Notes under the pieces: model-generated | Database searches by the model: none | What the model was told of the DNA's origin: nothing | What the model saw: the letters and a program-made list of their open reading frames with translations, nothing else | Made by a program: the position numbers and the translations under genes | Assembly (NCBI GenBank): GCA_015179045.1 | Contig: WHUZ01000122.1 | Coordinates: 62,001-126,000 of the forward strand | Direction: 5' to 3' | Source of the DNA: Kalaharituber pfeilii | Lineage: Eukaryota; Ascomycota; Pezizomycetes; Pezizales; Pezizaceae | Length of the DNA stretch: 64,000 nt | Shown: piece by piece, positions 9,801 to 22,164 of the stretch | How positions within the stretch are numbered: position 1 is the first letter of the stretch | Layout: every line of letters starts with the position of its first letter

Positions 9801-10849
9801 ATCTACCTTGGAAAACGGTGCAAGGTAATATTCTTGAAATAGTTGTGGCTGACCAGGAGGGTAAAACTTGCTTTGATACCCGGAGGGCAAATATTCGGGT
9901 CGGCTGGTGATAACAACTTTAGCTTTCCACAAGTCAAGCTCATTTGCTATAAAAAAGTTGCGGTCCCGTCTCTCAATTTCATCATAACCATCCAAGATAA
10001 ACACAAACTGCCGTTGACGCCGAACCAGGTCTATTTGGTCTTCACGAAAACCCTGTTTAGTAAAGAAAGCAGCTATTAGGTCTCGGTTGTGGATTCCCGA
10101 TGTATGCACTCTAAAGAGTGGAATAAACACAGGAACTATTTCGGTTTCTTGATTGGGAGCTTTGTCATAATCAGACCATAGCTGGCGTGCAAGATGGTGA
10201 TTGAATGTTGATTTTCCGGACCCAGCTGCACCTTGAATCAAGCAAACCTTTTAATTCATACATGTTAGCAGGGCTGCAAGTATCAAATAAAACAAAATAA
10301 ATGATTAATCGACTTAAATTAAAATAAAACAAACCTTTTGCGGGTTGGCATCTGAAAGGAATGTCTGAACAGCCTCCAGCAGATCAAAACGATTTTTGTC
10401 ATGTGGATGTGTCATTCCCTCGGCTGGAATATATAGGTTGAGCGTAAACTCCTCCAGCTGATGTTGAGCTAGGTAGTTATTCTTGACCTGCTGATCAAAT
10501 TCTGCAAGCAAGGGTGTCCATTCAGTTGTTTGACGTTGATCCCGTGCTAGCTCTATGTTAAAAAGGGCTCAGCACATAATAAGAGGGTATAAACCATACG
10601 TACTAAGTCTAAGTAGTTTTTCATTACTTTCCCTGGACAAATCATCCGTAGGGTCACTGCCGGTCCCCGTATTCCTCTTTTTTCCAGCAGGAGATTGCGA
10701 GCTAGATGGACGCCTATCAATTGGCTTAGGTTAGCCTAGGGAATACAGTGATGAACCGCCGTTAGTTTGGAAACTCACTTGAGCGGCAGCTTAGCCAGAA
10801 AAGATCTTCCCATATTGCCCCTTCCAGACCCTCCAGGCTGGTTATTCAT
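6854..10849 (-). CDS. NACHT-pentapeptide-WD40 STAND NLR (about 1,241 aa)
   Basis: Fungal NLR-type signal-transducing ATPase, likely in self/non-self or heterokaryon recognition, with WD40 repeats as the sensor. Five exons fit one frame: 10849-10779, 10713-10604, 10552-10335, 10247-8943 and 8875-6854. Introns of 65, 51, 87 and 67 bp all have GT..AG ends. The short N-terminal region (about 1-130) is not a family I recognise. The P-loop GAAGSGKS is at about 139-146 and Walker B (FVFILDGYDE) at about 214-223, with a TSRPE sensor after it. Pentapeptide-like text (ADLSGGFF, AQLQNADLDQ, LREADLSKAS) spans the exon 4/5 junction. Then come 13 almost identical 42-residue WD40 repeats (about 599-1140), one degenerate repeat and a unique tail. 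Repeat 5 is three residues short. The start is the first ATG in frame with the exon chain; no frameshift is present, so it is probably functional. Confidence 0.88.
7180..8795 (-). repeat. 126-bp WD40-encoding tandem repeats (13 units)
   Basis: Thirteen units of 126 bp encode the WD40 blades. Units differ almost only at codons after GHS (KS, GS, FP, DW, ES, KP, IW, HL, DS) and after LAS (for example DDN, GDR, IDD, RDC, SDC). Unit 5 (around 8265-8290) lacks 9 bp. Such internal conservation implies recent unit exchange or duplication. Confidence 0.9.
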
Positions 10850-12627
10850 CTTAAATGACTAGTGGGGGAATCACGAAACTGTCGGATGTACAGAGTAGGG
10901 AAAAGGAGAATTTGTATAGAGAGCCTTTTTGTTCACTTCGGAGCGGTGACTGACGGTTTATGGTGATTGTTTATTACTCCGCAGTTGCGATTATTCGTAT
11001 CCCCGCAATATTTTAGCAAGTGACTGGTAAGCGCTGAGCCTGCCGTCGCATTTGCAACGTTGGAAGGGACGGGATGCCTGAAAAATATACTGTACTTGGC
11101 ATCAGCCCCATACATTCAGCCCCCACCGTTACAAATGCTACTCCAGATTGCCATAGGCCAACGCACCCACTTAGACAAGACAGCATCAGTAAAATTGAAA
11201 ATGAACTTTCCGACACGAAACTCTCCCATAGTTTCCAGCAAGCACCACTCCGGTGTTCCTTTCCTGTATTCCGGTCTCTCCGCAAGACCCTTCTTCCTCC
11301 TTTACCCTCCCAGCGCTCACATAAATGCACCCAGGCTCCTTAACCGTCTATACGTCAGTCCCTACATGTTCATCTGCTCTATTCACTTCATCTTTACCTC
11401 TGGCCCTCATACCTGTCTCCATTACTCCCTCCTCCTGGTATGGCATTCATGACCTTATCCTCACCATCCGATCATTATGGCTAGCTGAAGGATCCCCCTT
11501 CTAGCTTGTTTTCTTCACTTTGGTATTTTTGCCCTTTTAGCGCAAATTTATTGATAGTTTGGCCCTAACAGAGGATCCAACCTTGTTTGACTGGAAATAG
11601 GAAAGGCCGGTGTAAACTGGACCATTCTCGCGAATATTTACCCCCCAATATTCTAGACCATGCGCTCTGCCTTCAAGTTGCGAAGCCTATCTATCACCCA
11701 TAGGATGCTCCATATCATTGCGATAGCTCCGGCGATACTGAAAATACCCGCAACTTGCCGTCTAGTCGTTGATTCATGCACAGTCCGATCTCTACCGCGA
11801 TTGCACAGCACAATTTGGTGGCATACTAAGTCAACGGATTAAAATTGCTTACTGAAGTCTAATCAAAATCGAAAATAGCTCCGTATTTTTGTCGACCATT
11901 ACACCATGTCCGCAGAACATGATTACTCTTTGCCTTGCATCCTGAGATTTGTGCGGCGTTTCTGTTCATTAGAGAGTTTGCTGCACTATCACAGGCACAT
12001 TGAATATGAGTCTTCGAGATATTGGGGGTAACGTTTGCAGGATTCCACGTTCTGAATTTTTTGGGAATTGGATTCGGCATTCACGACCGGGGATGTTTGG
12101 GCGGTATATGGACTCGGGATATTACGCACAACAGGACATAGCATCTTTTCGCCCAGCATCTCAAAGTCTCACTCGTCATCCTCCTTATATGCGAAGCATT
12201 CCGCTTCTCCCCTAAACCTCTGCCGGATCAACAAGGATTCTTGGGAATTACGAATGCTACATCTCCACAACTTTGTGCATGTGCTGACTGTGGGGTTACG
12301 GTGGGGGTAATAGGCCAGGTCCTATCAATCAGGGAGGCACTAGCAAACCCTAGAATGCCCCTTTGCTCCGGCGTGAAATCTAGATCTAGCTGAGCCTCTA
12401 TAGAGTGGCGGAAGTTAGCCTAAGCGGAGAAAATCCCCATTGTATTGAAACTGACTTAAGTTTATCCCCGATCTTTTCATGCTAAGGGGATCAAGGAACC
12501 TGTCTGAGGTTTTGCGTTTTTGATTACTGTCCATCTCGGATGCCAGGTCTCAGGGATTTACGGGAAAACAAAGCAAAGATAATGGTGAGAACTTGTATAA
12601 AGAGCCTTTATTCACGTTGACGATGTA
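10850..12627. other. No supported gene; NLR 5' flank
   Basis: Upstream of the NLR there are only short unsupported ORFs. One minus ORF at 12080-11859 has four Cys and could be an exon of a small secreted protein, but no signal peptide or splice partner is evident. I see no transposon tail or duplication. Confidence 0.35.
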
Positions 12628-13267
12628 CCCCCGACAGAAAATTCTAACCGACCTTCAGCGGTGCTACCACCAGAAAGCGGAACAAAGTTCACTGCTTCCC
12701 GATTCAAGAAAGCTGAAAGTGGATCAAGTGCCAATTCTTCCAAGCAATATTGGGAGAGTAAAAGATTGGATGGAAAAGGCGAACCCATGGATGGGGAAGA
12801 TTGTCGCGGCAAAATGGTTTGTGAGGAAAGAGAGGAGGGAGGCAAAGAAGACTAACTCGATTGTTTATCAACCTAGAGGGGGAGCTAGAATCAGATAGTC
12901 AAACACCAGCGAAGGTAAAGTTATCAGGCAAGTGGCACCACTCGTGTCTGTATGACTGGGACAGAACTACTATGGTGGACAGAAAGGGGAAGGGGAGAGA
13001 TGTGGAGGAAACGGACATGACCTGATCCTTCACTTGGAATGTTGGGTACCTGTACTTTGTTTTCTCTTAGAGGATTAGGTTTTCGCTTTGTGTTTCCTCT
13101 ACATCATCTGAGAGTCATGGGTCTCTTTCTATTTTATGTTTTATAGGGGATTGTTATGTAGGTAGTTTGCACAGCTGCCTCTCTCCGGGGCATAAGGACT
13201 TCGGTCCAGTTACCCTGCCATAGCGATTAGCGGTAAGCAGGGTTACGTGATTTAAAAAAGAAAACAA
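12628..13267 (+). mobile_element. 5'-truncated A-tail ORF1 element
   Basis: Duplications ACGTTGACGATGTA (12614-12627) and ACGTTGACAATGTA (13268-13281) flank it with one mismatch. The + strand carries the ORF1 block in broken frames (GRVKDWMEKANPWMGKIVAAKW, split by a frameshift) and the family A 3' UTR. The hairpin stem reads ACCCTGC/GCAGGGT, a compensated version. The short A-run (13253-13267) and the mismatch suggest an older insertion. Confidence 0.8.
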
Positions 13268-13922
13268 CGTTGACAATGTAAGCGACAGTGGTTGATAATT
13301 CTGTGTTATCTTGCAAATTATTCATAACCCGACATTTTATTTTGGTACGTTATGAGTTGCACTCGCTACCATCCTTGACCAACCATTGGCTAGACTATGC
13401 GAATTGTGTAGAGTACTCCACCTTCTGGACAGAAAATAGGTGTATACTTGGCATAGCGGCACATATCGTTCGCCTCCTATGGCGATCTCGAGCGCGGAAG
13501 CTTATTACAACTTTAATTCACTATGATATATATTGACTCAAGTATACATACAGAGTATTGCTTAGATGCAATATTCCTATGCCAGACGGTAAAATCTGCG
13601 TTTTTAAAAACTGTCCGATTGGTAGCACCAGTAATGAAAACTGCAATTGTCCCCAAAAATAGGAACATGATGGTCAGTACTGTACTAGTACATAGTAGCC
13701 AATGGGGTGGTACAGTGTTCTCGGTTAACAGAAATTTGGCATATGGTAGCAGGATACCTACCTAGTCCACAGAGATGGGATGCCCAGACGACCACTGAGC
13801 AACACATTTCAAAAATGTGACCTTCCTAGTCAGCGTCTGGTCACCAGACTATGTAGGACCTTCCCTATGTTCGATAACCAACCCTTTCATGTTCGATGAT
13901 CTGGATACGCACCGCTGGGAGA
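13268..13922. other. No supported gene
   Basis: The interval holds two short overlapping + ORFs (13288-13536, 13523-13765) with no family resemblance. Nothing else is evident. Confidence 0.3.
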
Positions 13923-15410
13923 CACCGACATGCGAGTGTTTGGAAGCGACCCCGCAACTATAACATCCCCGCCTGCGAAACCTACATAGATTCAGTGCAG
14001 TGAACCTTTCTAAATTGGAATAACCAACCCCTCAAGTTTTCCCCTTGGGGAGTAAAGTATTGAGGACTTGTCAACGCTCACCTCCGTTGCCAACACATCA
14101 AGCCCGCAGCTAGAGCCAATAGGGCTTGAACACCACTAAATCAGCTATAATTGCCGGAAACTGTTCAGGTCACCGCTAACCCTTCAGGACAATGGGAATG
14201 TGAATAGGGACTGACCTCCAAAGGCGTTTGGGCCGCGGCTTCCAAGCAAGGGCGAAATGCCAAATTGGGACACGTCATCGGTAAACTAGAGGAAATAGGT
14301 ATTAACTGGGGTATAGTTCTAGATCACTCGGAAGAAGACCAGGAAATCTGCCCCGACAGAGTCCAGGATGGAAATTACATTCAGGGAGGTAGGTGGTAGG
14401 ACCATTTAACTACTGGAGAAGAGCCAGGCGAAAAACTTCCGCCCGAAGAACTGGATGTGGTATTTAACCCTCAATCACTCACACCCTCGGAGGAACCCAC
14501 TCCGGCACCTACACCGCCGGCACTCACAGGCTCCATAAACAACGCTACAGTCCATATAACAGTTGTCGGAGCCTACACCAACACTAGAAGAACCTTCTCC
14601 GATGCCCACACCAATACATGGATATAATTGCCGGAAACGCGAGCGCCCGTCCCGGTCCAGGAATACATCCGAGGCCTCAGAAGCGACAAAACCTTCTGAG
14701 GAAGCGGCAGTTCGATAAGGAAACAATGAAGAAAATAGCAGATCTGGTCCTGTTACACCGGCTACCACTAACACTCCGGCTACCATCAACCCCCCCCCCC
14801 CCCTACAGCTCCTTTGCCTGGCTCAACCATCACCTCCAGTACTCAGCAGCGTGGGCAGGTGATTGTGGTGCATGGAATAGCTATGAACAAGAAGTTAGGA
14901 AATGTCCAAAATTGGTTGGAAGTTGCGAACCAGGATATGGGAAAGACTGTAGAAATTTGTTGGCTGATGAAGGAAGAAGGAGCTCCTCGGAAGGGGGAAG
15001 AAAAGTTAGCTCAATTATGTATACATTGGCAAGGAACTGGACAGTCAAACACCGACGAGAGTGAGATTAGGCGGAAGGTGACATGATTCTTGTTTATATG
15101 AGTGGCATCGAAGGTATCATCCTCCTAACTGAGTTTCACTCTATTTCTTTGTTCCGCCCTCAACATTGGTGGGCATCACAGACATGACCTCGTTTTCATT
15201 GTGCTTTATCTTTTGGCTCTACCTTTAAGATTCGCAAGGCTTGTGGGTTATACGAGTGGGGTCAATCGGTACCGGGGCAAAGCCGCGGGGTGGAGTCGGG
15301 TATTCATATTATTTACGTTATCTCCTGGCCTTTGTATGTAGCTTCGGCCTCGCCATAGCCCTCAGGGCGCCATGCAAGTAATGAAATAATAAATAAAACT
15401 TTAAAAAAAA
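13923..15410 (+). mobile_element. Decayed full-length ORF1-only B-tail element
   Basis: The 5' part (13930-14130) matches the 5' leader of the 31326-32677 element: GCGAGTGTTTGGAAGCGACC, AAACCTACATAGAT, a CCCCTTGGGGAG box and ACCTCCGTTGCCAACACATC. ORF1 remnants follow on + (VIVVHGIAMNKKLGNVQNWLE near 14850-14930) in broken frames. A C-run lies at 14790. The end is a B hairpin (15353-15384) and A-rich tail to 15410. I see no duplication, so the copy is old. Confidence 0.65.
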
Positions 15411-18400
15411 GACGCGAGAGGTACTAGTCTTACGAAACGACTGTTGGTTGATATATCGAGAGGTCCAGCTGTTGCTGGCTGGTTCTAGGCTTGCTCGGCT
15501 CATGCGTTAGGTGTAAATCTGATAGGTAGTCGCTTAGATATGGAACCGAATGTTTGTAGGAATCAACAAGGTTTCTAGGTTCTATCGCAGTGAGAATATG
15601 TGATGAAATGAGGTGCGCAATTTGGAGGATTTAGGAGTTTGGGAAATTCAATGGAGGGGGCGATTATAATCGTATGGCCCTCTCGTGCCATGGTCTGCCA
15701 CCCCACTCTACATATAGCGATGTTTACGTAATCAAAAAACCAGGCATGCCCATAGCGTAGGTCACTACCAATTGCCTTCTCAAGAGCACTAGAGAATCTC
15801 TCACTAATAACCGTTCGAATCGCTACTTATGCTTAGCTGTAATGATAATGGGCGATTGAACAAATTAACAGCCTTTGCGAATACAAGATCTAAGGAACCC
15901 TAATTCCCTCTCCATGTGATAATCATTGTCATCAAATTTCACTGTATCATAAATTCAAGGGGAGCAATTGTACGCTGAACAGGAGGACAATTGCATGTGG
16001 TACTGCCGACAGATTTAACTGTTGGTAGGCTCAAACTCCGACATTGCAGAATATCATAACCCAAGTGCCCAATCTCATAACGTTACGAGACTACCAAGTG
16101 CCAACATCTGTTGTGGCAGCTGTTAGGCACATGCAGACCGCTGACTAAGTCTGGTTACGAGACTAGCATATGCATGCGAAACGGAGGCCTTGCCAAGCCA
16201 GACCCGTCGCCTGCTGTACCCCGCCCTCTACTACTGTACTTACTTCACATTTCGTAGCAACTGCTTACTATTGCTGCATAGCGTGGTTTGGCATAGGGTT
16301 CTGTATGTAAACAATTTTACTTCCTTTCGCACCAGCACTCAAATCTATACTCACATCTGGATGCAACTTTGTGCACCAGTCTTCACATCTATCCGCACAC
16401 GCACCCCCGCACACATACGTATGTACTAACAACCTAGAGGGACGTAGCAAATTCCTATATAATTCAAGAGACGTTTTTTTGTCAGAATGTGTGAATTGTA
16501 CCTCAATTTACCCCCTTAAGTTACCCCCGAAATTGATGGGATTCAGACAGGACCGTTAGGGATATCGATATAGGGTATCAAGTTGCTCAATGTTTGGAAG
16601 TCGAATTCTACGCTCTCTACAATTTTCATACATGTGATCGTAGGGATTCTGCCAATAGTATTATCCTCCTTAGCAGTGCTATACCTAGTGCTAGTCAGGC
16701 TTGCACCTAATGTCCTGCAAGCCGCAGTAGCTGCAGCAAGTGTGACAGCAGTCAGCTCGCTCACTTGCTCGTATGGTTGGGGACATCTGTAACCGGAGTG
16801 AATTTCGCATCAACTTCAACACTCAAATCACAACCAAAATTAATAGATAAAATTAGTTTTGCATCAAAAAATGATAAATTAGTGAATGAAAAATAATATT
16901 TTGAAGCGATACCAAATCGATGCGACAGTTTAAAAGGGGGTAGAACAGTGCATGTAATTACTACATAACTATTGCTTAGTCATCAAGCCAAATGTCCGCC
17001 CCACTCCGCGTACAGATGTCCCCAACCATAGCAAACGAATGCGCATTCAGGTACAGGCTCCCGTTTATTGGCTCATATGTAGGAATAGCTTGAAAGAATT
17101 ATGCAAGTGGAATTCTTCCACTCACAAAAGCCTAAATTGCGGAGGTAGAACTACCGCTGGATTTGAATGAAGTACTGGTCTCCAGCCCGCTAAAAACTCT
17201 AGTTCGCATGAAAGTACCGCCGGGAACTGCTCTCCCTCTCTAACTCCTTGTCTTTCAATTCCGAATCAACACGAATATAGTTTTCTCTGGTTTGGAAGGG
17301 CTAGGCCATGGTAGGGCATTGTCTAGGATGCATGGATGGCATAGTTAGAAGCTGATCACCGGAAAAGCTTGTATAAAATACCGGTAGCATTATTTATGTA
17401 GAGCAATTACATAAGGGATCGGTACACGCTATTCAAGACAGATTTAGCTTCCTGGAAGCTGCCGGAGCTACGGAAGCCTTGGAAATCGCGAGACATGCAG
17501 CTGAGCCCTCCGCCTTATCATTTTCCAGTCTGCCATATCATACCTTTCGCTGCAAACTCTACAATGCACTGTCACTACAGGACTCACTCAATGCATTACT
17601 TCTCCGTATCAAATTTGAGTGCTAGGTACAACTGAAAACAAGAGATCGTGGTAAACGTCGATCAGGTTTCCGTTAGTCCTGCATTGATCGACATTGAGAA
17701 ACACGCATGAAAATACTCAATACAAGAAAATCCTGAATTTCAATTTGCTATAACTTTCGCCCCTGCTGAATAGTTACTGCGCATTCATTGGTATGTTCAA
17801 GGTTTGCGCATGCGAAAAGAACTCCATGTACGCTTGGCTGGTTTCATGAACTCGTCAATTTCGTTGCATTACAGTACCTCGTGGGGTGTAACGTAGCCGA
17901 GGTTTTCATTTGGCTGCATGTCTCGCCTCATCCTTGGATTGGGGTTCATCGATGGAGTACTACTGTACAACCTGTAGCAACAGCACACGAAGATCTGATT
18001 ATATGGTATCCTGGGTGCATGAACAAGCATGTAAGGAAGTTCCAGATAATCATGCTGCCGGTATATTAGAGTTATCGAGTTACTCCAGAAACTCGCATTT
18101 CTATGAGGGAGCAGCACATGGAATTGATGTGAGCACATATGAATGGAGAAATAAAATGATTGAGGGTCGGAAATCCATGAGTCGCAATTAGAGCGTTCAA
18201 GAATATTAGATGAATATCAAAACCACGATAAGTTTCTCTGTCAGCAAGTATCCTCTTCCCTGTACGAATTAGTTTCGGCTCTCGCGATATTCTTTCGACT
18301 CTCGCCATATTCCCCCTGCATGCAGGTACCCTAAAACGAACATGAAAGCAAGAAACAATCACCCAGTTCCAGAAACTGATTGATCATACCGTGAAGTTAC

Positions 18401-19100
18401 AAATAGTTAGAGCAATAAATAATTTCGCGGATGTTTTCTGCGCTCAGAGTGATTCTACCATACTATGCACATATAGTGACAGCCACAATTGCATAGTTTT
18501 GAGCAGAAAGGTTCTGGGAGAATTCTAGACACAAATTAGGTATCTCTCTTGCTCTTAACGGAATTTTAAAGTGGTTCCTGTATAGTCGGAGATATCCAAA
18601 ATCCTCCGCCATTGGGTGTCATTCAATATATACCTGTTCTAGAGCAGACAGGGACTGCATTGAAAACAAGCAACTTATTATGAATGGTTACGGCGTGCCT
18701 TGACAAGGAGGAGGTGGTAGCTTGAATATCATAACAGGAGGTGTTGGTGGGATATGTTGTGGGGAAGCTGACCTATTGCGAAAGTACACGCTTGGAATTG
18801 GTGATAAGGGAGGACAGATGGCACGTGAGGGAGTTCATGGGTATTTATCTGCATTGTCTTTCTCACAATTGCACTCGTACCCACGCATCGCATGGCTTCA
18901 TTCCACATCTTAGTAGGCATCTTCGTACTTGCTGAGGAGTTGAAGCAAGCGGTCCTAGACACTGTACCTGTCTTACATCCGTTCCGCCAGCTCCCCACAA
19001 TTCTGGTCATCGAAGGTGGTAGTTGATACTATCCGTCGTCTTACGTTGATCCCTTCGACCAGAAAGCAGTGGCTGAAGAACGACGGTACTTAAGTGTCAA
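15411..19100. other. Long stretch without supported genes
   Basis: About 3.7 kb of moderate-GC sequence holds no recognisable gene, repeat or retroposon tail. Two places have faint coding character: a minus ORF at 16764-16543, and + text around 18890-19026 (ILVGIFVLAEELKQAV). Neither can be supported without transcripts. Confidence 0.35.
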
Positions 19101-19109
19101 TCACGCTCG

Positions 19110-19110
<1 letters not shown>

Positions 19111-19146
<36 letters not shown>

Positions 19147-19300
19147 TTCTCCCTTCTTTTTATATCGTGTAACTCCGCTTACGCCTACTCGCCATGGCAG
19201 GGCCCTGGACCGAACCGGAAGCAGGCAAACGCACCCAGAATACAAAAAATCCCATCCCGCTTTCTTCCTCTCAAAGCGCAAAACTAAAAATGAAAAAGGT
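19111..19300 (-). mobile_element. A-tail element with (ATT)n tail
   Basis: An (ATT)12 run at 19111-19146 takes the place of the usual poly-T. A diverged A hairpin (TCGCCATGGCAGGGCCCTGGACCG region) follows. The tail probably arose by slippage from a TTA-ended A-run. No duplication is clear. Confidence 0.55.
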
Positions 19301-19513
19301 AAAAATAAAAACAGATTGCTCCAGTTCCACTAGAATTTAATTATATGGAACTGGAGCATTACAGGCCATCTCAGAGAGATGCTGGACAACCCTCTCCCCC
19401 TGCTCAGAATTGAACCGGGGCCCTCAATTCTACCCTCTCCATGGCGTTTTCGGTTACCTCCGTAGCTGGAGACCAAGCTATCAGGGCACACAGGTCCGAA
19501 CTGGAGAAAGCAG

Positions 19514-19584
19514 ACTTTTTTTTTTTTTTTTTTTTTAAATATCAGTACTCGCATGCCGCCCTAAGGGCTATGGCGAGAGAATGG
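19514..19584 (-). mobile_element. Short B-tail insertion
   Basis: A T-run at 19516-19536 and the B hairpin on the minus strand. Imperfect duplications GGAGAAAGCAG (19503-19513) and GGAGAAAGAAG (about 19585-19595) flank it. Confidence 0.7.
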
Positions 19585-20101
19585 GGAGAAAGAAGCCGGG
19601 CGGAAGGATTCCAGCAAGACCAGGCCAAGCGGGAGACCCTTATCGTCGGGGTCAAGGGCCCGAACTATCGCCTAGTGGGACTGGACCTAGACTGGGAACT
19701 CAAATTCAACGCAAACCACCAGAGGAGACTAAACCTGGGGAAAGCAGTCTGGGCAGTGGCATCCAGATTACAAAGACTAGGGCCAGCGAAGAAAGACAGA
19801 TATACACCACCAGTGCCAGAGCAATAGTGTGGGGGAGCTGGGCATGGTTGGGCTATAAACGAAATGCTTACCCAGAGCAGAAAACGAGAAAACTAGAAGA
19901 GTGGCAATACACAGTTACAAGATCAATTACCGGGGCCCCGTGGGGCACGCGGAGGGACGTGGTGGAGGACTTGGCAAATGTGGAGTCAGTGCAAGCATTC
20001 CTAGAAGGCGAGAAAACACGGGTGGAAGTAAGGACATTGAGATTCCAGGGCGAGCCCCTTCGGAGGAAGGAGGAGGACACGATCTACCCAAGAGGACACC
20101 T

Positions 20102-20164
20102 TTTTTTTTTTTTTTTTTTTTTTTTTTCACGTGACCCCGCTTGTAGCTGTTCGCCATGGCAGGG
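20102..20164 (-). mobile_element. Micro-retroposon, A type (63 bp)
   Basis: Nested in the LINE. Perfect duplications CAAGAGGACACCT lie at 20089-20101 and 20165-20177. The insertion holds a T-run plus the same hairpin body as 5791-5860, starting CCCTGCC in sense orientation. Confidence 0.9.
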
Positions 20165-21153
20165 CAAGAGGACACCTGGGTTCGAGGAAACCGTTACCCT
20201 TGGCCATACTCGAATAACTGGACAGAGGAGCAGAGAGGCTCGAGTGAGAGAGGAGAATAGACAAGGAGAGAGATGAGGGGTGGAAAGCGGAGTACACCGA
20301 TGGGAGCAGGATTGCGGGGAGAACGGGACCAGGGCTTTGGAAGGATCCCGGGGGATCTAGGTCACACTACTTGGGAACAAGGGCAACAGTGAATGATGCA
20401 GAGTTAATAGCTATGGCAAGGGTACTTGAGAAAGGTGAAGAAGAGCTACTCCTCATAACGGACTCCAAGGTGGCCATCCAAAAGCTAAGGAGCATAGCCG
20501 AGGGACGTCCGACACCCGAAGGGCAGCCCAGCAGGTACGAAAGGCTTGGGAGGAAAGGGTGGTAAGAGGGGGCACAGACGTAGCAGTGATGTGGATAAAG
20601 GGCCACAGGGGCATCGTAGGCAACGAGAGTAGTCTGGCAACAACGAGAGAGCCGACAGGGCGGCCAAGATTGGGGCCCTACTACCATACCAGGAGGAGAC
20701 GACAACGGAGGCAGGGATGCGGATGGAGGCGAGGGCCCAGAGGGCGAGGGAGAGAGCCAGATTGGGCCTAAGCTACAGACCACTGGAACTCCTATGGTGG
20801 ACAGGTATCCACGCAGGCAGACCTCATTGGAGGCAAAGGTCTAAGAGCCTGGAGACATAGGATAGGCAAGGAAGAGAGCCCAGAGTGCCGGTGGTGTGGG
20901 GAAGCCGAGGAGACGGAGGAGCACATATGGAACGAGTGCGGGTATGGAGACTGAAGTGGCCAGGGGGGGGCGGACGCGCTGAGGGACCCACCGAAGGGGA
21001 AGGAGGGCGGGAGGGTCCCGCTGGTCGAGATGATGACTAGTAGTTACGTCGGTTTTGCAATCTATTTGTTACATTTATTTCCTATCTCTCCTTTGTACCT
21101 AATCTCGCCATAGCCCTTAGGGCGGCATGCGAGCAAAGATATTTAAAAAAAAA

Positions 21154-21511
21154 GTACTATAGATCATGTCAGTATGATTGGAATAGAGAGAGATTCCACG
21201 CCTGCTGAGGCGCCGCTGTATTTCGATATTATGTCTTTAAACTTGGAGAGAATCATGAGTTGTGATTTTGTCTTTGTCCATTTCTTTTAACCGACATCAC
21301 TAACGAGGGTCGTGGGATCTATGAGATTCGTTATCATTATTTCTGTTACTGATGTTTCCTTAGATGAAGCTTATCTTTATAACAATTGGGGCCGCAAGTG
21401 AGAAATGATATACTGATAACATAATTTTTTTTTTTTTTTTACAAAAAATATTCCAGGTCTGTGTCAGTCTACCATCACCTTTAGCAGAACAGAATCAAAA
21501 AAGAAAAATTT
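21154..21511. other. No gene; isolated T-run
   Basis: The stretch has an AT-rich segment and a T-run at 21426-21440. No hairpin tail is next to it. Nothing else is recognisable. Confidence 0.3.
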
Positions 21512-21622
21512 GGTTCGGCTGGGACTTGAACCCAGACTCTCCACCTCATGCCTCAGCCCTGCTTTTCACTTCGCAGCATGTAGCCTTATCTAGTAGGCGT
21601 CATACCGTTAGACCACCGAACC
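21512..21622 (-). tRNA. tRNA-like gene with intron, isotype unresolved
   Basis: On the minus strand a perfect 7-bp acceptor stem (GGTTCGG...CCGAACC) encloses an A-box-like D arm (TGGTCTAACGGTATGAC) and a canonical T arm (CTGGG-TTCAAGT-CCCAG). The 111-bp length implies an intron of about 35 nt or a tRNA-derived pseudogene. I could not place an anticodon loop with U33 and a purine at 37 with certainty, so I give no isotype. It lies 70 bp before a LINE insertion. Confidence 0.55.
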
Positions 21623-21693
21623 TTTGGTTGATGCATGCCAGGGACTTATTTCCTACTTTACAGGGCTTTGGACCGTCTCAGCAAGTATTTGGC

Positions 21694-22141
21694 AATCAAC
21701 TACAGACCCCTACAACGCCTGGGGCACAGGGTATTGACCCTAGCCGGTATACTGGGCGGGAAAGGCCTAAGGCGATGGATGTACGAACTGGGAAAGACGG
21801 ACGGCCCGGAATGCCGTTGGTGTGGCAAAGAGGAGGAGACGACATCGCACGTGCTCGACCGGTGCGAAATCTGGAGGACGAAATGTCCTGGAGGCGTGAA
21901 CGACCTACCGAAGCCCCCGAAGGGAAAAGGAGAGGACAAGGACAAAGATACTCTGAGGGAGCTTCTGGAATGGGCAGGACGTTAAACGTTTATCTATGAC
22001 AACACATTTCCATTATTTCTTCTTTCCTTTTGATTTCATGTTATTCATGTTATTATGTATCTAGCTCTCACTTTATCTCGCCATAGCCCCCAGGGCGGCA
22101 CGCGAGTAATGATATATATTTAAAAAAAAAAAAAAAAAAGA
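21694..22141 (+). mobile_element. 5'-truncated LINE (B family), 448 bp
   Basis: Duplications AAGTATTTGGC at 21683-21693 and 22142-22152. The + strand encodes an open ORF2 C-terminus to 21985 (NYRPLQRLGHRV, PECRWCGKEEE..H, LLEWAGR). A 3' UTR, B hairpin (CTCGC...GCGAG) and A-tail follow. Confidence 0.88.
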
Positions 22142-22164
22142 AAGTATTTGGCGCTACAAGACTG

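Larger units (their letters stand above)
19440..21153 (+). mobile_element. LINE (B family) ORF2 3' half with RNase H, decayed
   Basis: The + strand encodes the thumb region after reverse transcriptase (YRLVGLDLDWELKF). A frameshift near 19800 leads to YTTSARAIVWGSWAWLGYKRN. An RNase H domain follows from about 20290, with catalytic-type motifs YTDGS, NDAELIAM, TDSK and WIKGHRGIVGNE. A C-X2-C knuckle (PECRWCG, 20880-20940), 3' UTR, B hairpin (about 21103-21132) and A-tail close the element. Stops and frameshifts make it inactive. It is the best view of the probable B-family partner enzyme. Two smaller insertions lie inside it. Confidence 0.75.

Noticed and set aside
10933..11452. Overlapping ORFs on both strands upstream of the NLR
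   Set aside because: None has motif, splice logic or codon bias; likely chance ORFs.
19380..19425. Possible tRNA (GGTTCAATTC on minus strand)
   Set aside because: No T stem, D arm or acceptor stem could be paired.
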